DNA from: Paracoccaceae bacterium
Lineage (GTDB): Bacteria; Pseudomonadota; Alphaproteobacteria; Rhodobacterales; Rhodobacteraceae
DNA length: 64,000 nt
NCBI GenBank assembly: GCA_013003075.1
Contig: JABDLJ010000023.1
Span: 1 to 64,000, forward strand
Direction: 5' to 3'
A model generated the notes under the pieces. It was given only the letters and a program-made list of their open reading frames with translations, made no database searches and had not been told where the DNA came from. Below are positions 57,821 through 64,000 of the stretch, piece by piece. A program made the translations under genes and the position numbers. Positions within the stretch are counted from its first letter, which is position 1, and every line of letters starts with the position of its first letter.

Positions 57821-59145
57821 CCCGTCTCGGACATAACCTGGCGCTGGCCCTTGCGGTTACGCTTACGGCCCTCGCTGGCAAAGCTCGCGCCGCTGTTGAG
57901 ATCCAGGAAGTGACCTCGCCCGGCGGCATAACGGCGTGGCTTGTGGAAGAGCACACGATCCCTTTCACCGCTTTGGAGATCCGCTTCAAGGGCGGCTCGT
58001 CGCTTGACGCGCCCGGCAAGCGCGGCGCCACCCACCTGATGGTCGGGCTATTGGAGGAAGGCGCAGCCGATCGTGACGCGCGCGCCTTCGCCAAGGCGAC
58101 CGAAGAGCTGGCCGCCCAGTTCAACTTCGATATCTACGATACCGCCGTGGCAATCTCGGCGCGCTTTCTGACCGAGAACCGGGACCAGGCGATAGACCTG
58201 CTGCGCACCGCGCTGGTCGAGCCCAACTTCGAGGCCGAAAGCATCGAACGCGTCCGCGCCCAGGTGGTCTCGATCATTCAGGGCGACGCGCAGGATCCCA
58301 GCACCATCGCCCGCACCCGCTTTGACCGGATGGCGTTCGGCGATCACCCGTTCGGCTCGCCGCACGAGGGCACGCTGGAAAGCCTGGCTGCCCTGACCCG
58401 CAACGATCTGGTGGACGCGCATGACCGGGCGCTTGCCAAGGACCGCCTGTATATCGGCGCAGTGGGCGACATCACGCCCGAAGAGCTTGGCCTTCTTCTC
58501 GACCGCCTCCTGGGCGATCTGCCCGACACCGGCGCCGAGATCCCCGAGGATCCCGCGTTCGCGCTGGACGTCGGGCTGACCGTCATCCCCTTTCAGACCC
58601 CGCAATCGGTCGCTTTTTTCGGCCATGAAGGCATCACCCGCGACGATCCCGATTTCTTCGCCGCCTATGTCGTGAACGAGATCTTCGGCGGCTCGGGCTT
58701 TCAGTCCCGCCTGATGCAGGAGGTGCGCGAAAAGCGTGGCCTGACCTACGGCATCGGCAGTTACCTGGCGTCCTTCGACGAGGTCGGCATGGTGCTGGGA
58801 CAGGTCGCCACCGCCAATGACCGGATGGCCGAGACCGTCTCGCTTCTGCGCGATCTGTGGGCCGAGGTCGCTGAAACCGGCGTCACGCAAGAAGAGCTCG
58901 ACGCCGCAAAGACCTATGTCACCGGCGCCTATCCGCTGCGCTTTGACGGCAACGCGACGATCGCCCGGATCATGGTCGGGATGCAGACCCAGGAGCTGCC
59001 GATCGACTACATCGCCACGCGCAACGACAAGATCAACGCGGTGACGCTGGAGGATGTGAACCGGGTCGCAAAGCGCATCTACCGGCCAGAAGATCTGCAC
59101 GTCATCGTCGTCGGCCAGCCCGACGGCCTTCCGATGACCGAGTGA
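57817..59145 (+). CDS. M16 family peptidase-like protein (non-catalytic-type partner)
   Basis: [32 protein letters not shown] (HxxEH lost), [25 protein letters not shown]; 4-nt overlap with upstream M16. Confidence 0.93.
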   Translation: MTRLGHNLALALAVTLTALAGKARAAVEIQEVTSPGGITAWLVEEHTIPFTALEIRFKGGSSLDAPGKRGATHLMVGLLEEGAADRDARAFAKATEELAAQFNFDIYDTAVAISARFLTENRDQAIDLLRTALVEPNFEAESIERVRAQVVSIIQGDAQDPSTIARTRFDRMAFGDHPFGSPHEGTLESLAALTRNDLVDAHDRALAKDRLYIGAVGDITPEELGLLLDRLLGDLPDTGAEIPEDPAFALDVGLTVIPFQTPQSVAFFGHEGITRDDPDFFAAYVVNEIFGGSGFQSRLMQEVREKRGLTYGIGSYLASFDEVGMVLGQVATANDRMAETVSLLRDLWAEVAETGVTQEELDAAKTYVTGAYPLRFDGNATIARIMVGMQTQELPIDYIATRNDKINAVTLEDVNRVAKRIYRPEDLHVIVVGQPDGLPMTE

Positions 59146-59248
59146 CCCTGCCGCCCGGCCCTTTGGGGCCGGGCCGCGCCCGGGCGGCACGGCGCCGGCC
59201 CAATTTCCCACCTGTCGAATCGGGCGTGCGCATGCTAGTTATTGTGGC

Positions 59249-61081
59249 ATGGCCAGCCCGAACCCCCAAATAAGCGAAAATCGCCCGCAAATTCGCCAAC
59301 TCGACGAGGCTGCGATCAATCGCATCGCGGCTGGCGAGGTGGTGGAACGTCCCGCCTCGGCGGTCAAGGAACTGGTCGAGAACGCCATCGACGCCGGCGC
59401 CGCGCGGATCGAGATCGCCTATGCCCAAGGCGGCAAGTCGCTGATCCGGGTGACCGACGATGGCTGCGGCATCGCGCCGGACGATCTGCCGCTGGCGCTG
59501 GCCCGCCACGCGACCTCGAAAATCGACGGCAGCGACCTTCTGAACATTCATACCTTCGGCTTTCGCGGCGAGGCGCTGCCCTCGCTCGGCGCGGTGGGGC
59601 GGCTGACGCTGACCTCGCGCGCGCCCGGCCAGGGCGGGGCCAGCATCACCGTTGCGGGCGGCGGCGCCTCGCCCGTTTGCCCAGCAGCAGGCCGCCCTGG
59701 CACCCAGGTCGAGCTGCGCGATCTTTTCTACGCCACGCCCGCGCGCCTCAAGTTCATGCGCACCGACCGGGCCGAGGCGCAGGCGATCACCGATACGATC
59801 AAGCGTCTGGCCATGGCCGAGCCGTCGATCACCTTCATCCTGCGGGATGTCACCGATGGCGGCGAAGGCCGGCAGGTATTCCGCGCCGACGCCGAAACCG
59901 GCGATCTCTTCGATGCGCTCCGCGCCCGCCTTGCCCGCGTCATCGGCGCCGATTTTGCCGACAACGCGCTGCCGATCGACGCCACCCGCGAGGGCATCAG
60001 CCTGACCGGTTATGCCGCCCTGCCGACCTACTCGCGCGGCGCGGCAGTGGCGCAATACCTCTTCGTCAACGGCCGCTCGGTGCGCGACAAGCTTCTGACC
60101 GGCGCGTTGCGCGCAGCCTATTTCGACTTCCTCAGCCGCGACCGCCACCCGGTCGCGGCGCTGTTCCTCGACTGCGAGCCGACACGCGTCGACGTCAACG
60201 TGCATCCCGCGAAATCCGAGGTGCGCTTCCGCGAGCCCGGCCTGGCCCGCGGGCTGATCGTCTCGGCCCTGCGCCACGCGCTTGCAGAAGCCGGCCACCG
60301 CGCCTCGACAACCGTGGCCAGCGCGACGCTGGGCGCCTTCACGCCCGAACCGGCTTCCGGCGAAGACCAAGAGCCGCGCATCTATCAGATGGACCGTCCC
60401 GGCCCGCGCCCCCAGACCTATTTCGCCGAAAGCGCGCAGGTCTTCGAACCCATCCAGCCGACCGCGCGCACAGAGCCGGAACCCCAGAGCCCGGCCACCG
60501 ACGCCCCGCTCGGCGCGGCCCGCGCGCAGGTGCACGAGAACTACATCATCGCCCAGACCCGCACCGGCATCGTGCTGGTGGACCAGCACGCCGCGCACGA
60601 ACGCCTCGTCTACGAGAGGCTGAAAAAGCAGATGGCCGAGAACGGCGTGGCCGCACAGGCGCTATTGATCCCCGAGGTGATCGAGCTTGGCCCGCAGGAC
60701 GCCGAACGCCTGCTGGAACACGCCACCGACCTTGCCCGTTTCGGCCTGACCGTCGAGCCCTTCGGCCCCGCCACCATCGCGGTTCGCGAGACCCCGGCGA
60801 TCCTGGGCGAGATCAACGCCGAGGCGCTGATCCGCGATATTCTGGACGAGATCGCGGATCTGGGCGAAAGCCAGACGCTGCTGGCCCGGATCGAGGCCAT
60901 CCTCAGCCGGGTGGCCTGCCACGGTTCGATCCGCTCGGGCCGGCAGATGCGCGCCGACGAAATGAATGCGCTTCTGCGCGAGATGGAAGCGACGCCCCAT
61001 TCCGGCCAGTGCAACCACGGCCGCCCGACCTATGTCGAGCTCAAGCTTTCCGACATCGAACGCCTGTTCGGCCGCACATGA
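59249..61081 (+). CDS. mutL: DNA mismatch repair endonuclease MutL
   Basis: [54 protein letters not shown]-terminal [22 protein letters not shown]. Confidence 0.98.
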   Translation: MASPNPQISENRPQIRQLDEAAINRIAAGEVVERPASAVKELVENAIDAGAARIEIAYAQGGKSLIRVTDDGCGIAPDDLPLALARHATSKIDGSDLLNIHTFGFRGEALPSLGAVGRLTLTSRAPGQGGASITVAGGGASPVCPAAGRPGTQVELRDLFYATPARLKFMRTDRAEAQAITDTIKRLAMAEPSITFILRDVTDGGEGRQVFRADAETGDLFDALRARLARVIGADFADNALPIDATREGISLTGYAALPTYSRGAAVAQYLFVNGRSVRDKLLTGALRAAYFDFLSRDRHPVAALFLDCEPTRVDVNVHPAKSEVRFREPGLARGLIVSALRHALAEAGHRASTTVASATLGAFTPEPASGEDQEPRIYQMDRPGPRPQTYFAESAQVFEPIQPTARTEPEPQSPATDAPLGAARAQVHENYIIAQTRTGIVLVDQHAAHERLVYERLKKQMAENGVAAQALLIPEVIELGPQDAERLLEHATDLARFGLTVEPFGPATIAVRETPAILGEINAEALIRDILDEIADLGESQTLLARIEAILSRVACHGSIRSGRQMRADEMNALLREMEATPHSGQCNHGRPTYVELKLSDIERLFGRT

Positions 61082-62250
61082 TCCAGATCGGCGATTATAC
61101 GATCGATTTTTCCGACCCGCTGACGCTGGGCCTGACCATCGCCGGTGCGGTCGTCCTTCTGATCGTGATCCTGCTGGTGATGGCCGTCCGCCGCGCGGGC
61201 CGCTCGGCCGAATTGATCGCGCCCATCGCGGGCCAGGTCGGCCAGCTTGGCGCGCAGGTCGATCTTCTCAGCCAGGGCCAGCACCAGCTTGCTGGCGGGC
61301 TCACGCATGTCTCCGAGGCGCAAGCCGCCGCCCAGACCAACATGATCAAGCTGATGGAGCAGCGCCTGCAGGAAGTCTCGGCCCGGATGAACGAAAACCT
61401 CGCCGGCTCTGCCACCCGTACCGCGCGGTCGCTGGGCGAGCTGCAGCAGCGGCTGGAGACCATCGACAAGGCGCAGGAGAATATCGAGAAACTGTCGGGC
61501 AACGTGCTCAGCCTGCAGGACATCCTGTCAAACAAGCAGACCCGCGGCGCATTCGGAGAGATCCAGCTGACCGATATCGTCAGCAAGGCGCTGCCCAAGG
61601 ACAGCTACGCGCTGCAGGCAACGCTCTCCAATGGCAAACGCGCCGATTGCCTGATCCACCTGCCGAACCCGCCCGGCCCCATCGTGATCGACAGCAAGTT
61701 TCCGCTGGAGGCCTATGAGGCGCTGCGCCGGGCCGATACCCAATGGGAGACCAATGAGGCCGCCAAGCAGATGCGTGTCGCTGTCAAGAAGCACATCAAG
61801 GACATTGCCGAGCGCTACATCCTGGAAGGCGAGACCGCCGACGGCGCGCTGATGTTTCTGCCGTCGGAAGCCGTCTATGCCGAGCTGCACGCCAACTTCC
61901 CCGAGCTTGTGCGCGAGGGCTTTGCCGCCCGGGTCTGGATCGTCTCGCCCACCACCTGCATGGCAACACTGAACACCATGCGGGCCATCCTGAAGGACGC
62001 GCGGATGCGCGAGCAGGCCGGTGCGATCCGAAAGACGCTAAAAATGCTGCACCGCGACGTGGAAATCGTGGTCGAGCGTGTCGACAAGCTGAACACCCAT
62101 TTCAAGCAGGCACGCGATGATCTCGATGGCATCGGCACCGCGGCGGAACGCGCCGGCAAACGGGCGGCAAGCCTTGACAGTTTCGATTTCGAAGAGCTGG
62201 AAGACAGCAACAAGGGCCGCGTGGTGCCACTCAATCCCCCAAAAAGCTGA
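61078..62250 (+). CDS. rmuC: DNA recombination protein RmuC
   Basis: [64 protein letters not shown]. Starts inside mutL stop (ATGA). Confidence 0.96.
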   Translation: MIQIGDYTIDFSDPLTLGLTIAGAVVLLIVILLVMAVRRAGRSAELIAPIAGQVGQLGAQVDLLSQGQHQLAGGLTHVSEAQAAAQTNMIKLMEQRLQEVSARMNENLAGSATRTARSLGELQQRLETIDKAQENIEKLSGNVLSLQDILSNKQTRGAFGEIQLTDIVSKALPKDSYALQATLSNGKRADCLIHLPNPPGPIVIDSKFPLEAYEALRRADTQWETNEAAKQMRVAVKKHIKDIAERYILEGETADGALMFLPSEAVYAELHANFPELVREGFAARVWIVSPTTCMATLNTMRAILKDARMREQAGAIRKTLKMLHRDVEIVVERVDKLNTHFKQARDDLDGIGTAAERAGKRAASLDSFDFEELEDSNKGRVVPLNPPKS

Positions 62251-62587
62251 ACGTGCGGCGCGGCGGCACCTGCCCGCCCGCGCAGGCTGAAACGAGGCGA
62301 CCATCGCCCCGGCAACAATCCTGCACCAAGTGTTTCAGCACCGCGCCGAGTGCATCCAATTCGGCCCGGTAAATGACACAGCGCGACTTGCGCTCAGAGC
62401 TGACCAGCCCGGCCTGCGACAAGCTGGAAAGATGGAACGACGCGCGCGAAGATGCCGCCCCCACCGCCGCACCGATCTCACCGGCGCTTGCGCCCTTCGA
62501 TCCCCGGCCCACAAGAAACCGCAGGATCTGCAGCCGCGTTTCCTGCGCCAGCGCGCCCAGCACCGCAGTCGCCTGACCATCATCCAT
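62231..62587 (-). CDS. ArsR-family HTH transcriptional regulator
   Basis: VLGALAQETRLQILRFLVGRGSKGASAGEIGAAVGAASSRASFHLSSLSQAGLVSSERKSRCVIY. Confidence 0.92.
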   Translation of the reverse strand: MDDGQATAVLGALAQETRLQILRFLVGRGSKGASAGEIGAAVGAASSRASFHLSSLSQAGLVSSERKSRCVIYRAELDALGAVLKHLVQDCCRGDGRLVSACAGGQVPPRRTFSFLGD

Positions 62588-62659
62588 ATTTCAATATCAC
62601 TTGAGGTGTTGAGATAAAGCCTTTCTAGGCGCAAACCGTCACGAAGGCAAGCAATGGCA

Positions 62660-63574
62660 TCACGCCAGAACCGTCTCCACGCCGGTGCCCCGCGCCAGCC
62701 CATCGGCCAGCACATCGAACACCAGCCGGATCCGCCGGCTTGTATGCAGCTCACGATGCGTGGTCAGCCAGACCGGAAAGGTGATCGGCTCCATCGTCGG
62801 CAAGACTCGCTCCATTTCGGGGCATTGCGCGGCCACCAAATCGGACATCGCCGCGATCCCCAGCCCCTGCCGCGCCAAAGCCCAGGACACCAGCCCCAAG
62901 GCGCAATTCGCGCGGAAATTATCATGGCTCAGGTGAATGCCCAGCGGCTCCAGATATGCGATCATCCGGTCTACGTCGCCAAAGCCGATGAAATCATGCG
63001 CCGACAGCCCGCCGAGGTCCTTGGGCCGCCCCCGCGTATCCAGATAGGCACCAGAGGCGTATAGGTTCGCCGTCTCTTCGCGCACCAGGCGGGCAAAGAG
63101 CTCTGGCTGCTCGGGTCGCACATGACGGATCGCGATATCGGCCTCGCGCCGCTGCAGATCGCGGATATCGTTGGCGGCCACGACCTCGATCTCCAGTGCC
63201 GGCGCCACCGCGCGCAGCTCTTTGAGGATCGGCGGCAGATGATAGGCCGACAGCACATCGCTTGCGGTGATCATCACCCGGCCCGATACGTCCTGCGCTT
63301 GACCCGAGGCGACCAGCGACACCCGGCTTGCCGCCTCGGCCATAACGCGCACATGCTCCAAAAGCTCGCGCCCAGACGGCGTCAGAGACAAGGATCGGCC
63401 GATGCGCTCGAAAAGCGCGATGCCAAGCTTTTGCTCCAGCCCCGCCACCTGACGGCCCAGCGTCGGCTGTGTCAGTCCCAGCGCCCGCGCAGCACCGGAA
63501 AAAGATCCCTCTTCCGCCGTCGCCAAAAACGCGCGAACCTGGTTCCAATCAAAAGAAATCGCATCCCAATTCAT
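62660..63574 (-). CDS. LysR-family transcriptional regulator
   Basis: DWNQVRAFLATAEEGSFSGAARALGLTQPTLGRQVAGLEQKLGIALFERIGRSLSLTPSGRELL. Confidence 0.96.
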   Translation of the reverse strand: MNWDAISFDWNQVRAFLATAEEGSFSGAARALGLTQPTLGRQVAGLEQKLGIALFERIGRSLSLTPSGRELLEHVRVMAEAASRVSLVASGQAQDVSGRVMITASDVLSAYHLPPILKELRAVAPALEIEVVAANDIRDLQRREADIAIRHVRPEQPELFARLVREETANLYASGAYLDTRGRPKDLGGLSAHDFIGFGDVDRMIAYLEPLGIHLSHDNFRANCALGLVSWALARQGLGIAAMSDLVAAQCPEMERVLPTMEPITFPVWLTTHRELHTSRRIRLVFDVLADGLARGTGVETVLA

Positions 63575-63660
63575 GCATTTCTGTATATCAGTTCGGCAAA
63601 TTTCAGCAATTTATAATCAAAAGGCGCATGGGTATGACGTTCGGGAAAGGAGACACAGAC

Positions 63661-64000
63661 ATGCAAAACGTAGCTAAATTCTGGGATGGTATTGCCGAAG
63701 GGTATGCCAAATCCCCCATCGCCGATATGGAAGCCTATACCTACACGCTAGAGCGCACCAAGTCGCATCTCGCGGCCACCGACCGGGTGCTCGAGCTGGG
63801 CAGCGGCACCGGATCGACCGCGCTTCTCTTGGCCCCGGGCGTCGCTCATATCACCGCCAGCGACATTTCGGGCGAGATGATCCGGATCGGCCAGGAAAAG
63901 GCCCGCGATCAGGGTGGCGACAACATCGATTTCGTGCGCGGCGACCTGATGGGCGATCCACTGGGCGAAGGCCCCTATGACGCGATCCTCGCCTTCAACG
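63661..64000 (+). CDS. class I SAM-dependent methyltransferase (truncated by window end)
   Basis: Open frame to window end: MQNVAKFWDGIAEGYAKSPIADMEAYTYTLERTKSHLAATDRVLELGSGTGSTALLLAPGVAHITASDISGEMIRIGQEKA. Confidence 0.9.
   Translation, partial: MQNVAKFWDGIAEGYAKSPIADMEAYTYTLERTKSHLAATDRVLELGSGTGSTALLLAPGVAHITASDISGEMIRIGQEKARDQGGDNIDFVRGDLMGDPLGEGPYDAILAFN

Noticed and set aside
59102-60598. 498-aa minus-strand ORF antisense to mutL
   Set aside because: Antisense shadow; mutL motifs are unambiguous.
59242-61077. N-terminal ~610 codons of the 1002-aa ORF ending with RmuC
   Set aside because: Out-of-frame shadow of mutL; real rmuC starts at 61078 by ATGA overlap.
1-64000. CRISPR arrays, insertion sequences, prophage or known defence genes
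   Set aside because: No spaced direct repeats, transposase or phage structural motifs were seen in the translated ORFs.

Overview
Chromosomal window from a high-GC alphaproteobacterium, most likely Rhodobacteraceae/Roseobacter-like judging from gene content and order. It opens at the 5' end of a 16S rRNA gene on the minus strand. I can support about 58 protein genes, one tRNA-Val(GAC), a tandem glycine riboswitch, several intrinsic terminators, a sigma32-type promoter for clpB and a divergent pair of ECF-type promoters. Housekeeping blocks: msrP/msrQ, clpB, pyrF, dinB, rpmJ, rbfA/truB/rpsO/pnp, dapB, rsmB, purH, lspA, M16 peptidase pair, mutL, rmuC. Places worth a second look: (i) the RpoE-ChrR singlet-oxygen-type locus (22.6-29.7 kb), whose two divergent promoters share the same T(G/A)ATCC-N16-CGTA architecture; (ii) a secreted caspase-fold protein that appears to have lost its catalytic dyad and carries FW/YP repeats and two peptidoglycan-binding domains; (iii) a tandem glycine riboswitch in front of a D-amino-acid dehydrogenase; (iv) an 11-Cys GDCCVxC protein between msrP and msrQ; (v) a VPLPA-CTERM-tagged GDSL hydrolase; (vi) decayed genes at 33.7-34.6 kb and 43.3-43.8 kb; (vii) a hexanucleotide tandem repeat at 42.0 kb inside a segment that separates rpsO from pnp. 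I saw no CRISPR array, prophage, transposase or recognisable defence system. All assignments come from reading the sequence and recalled family motifs; no database search was run.
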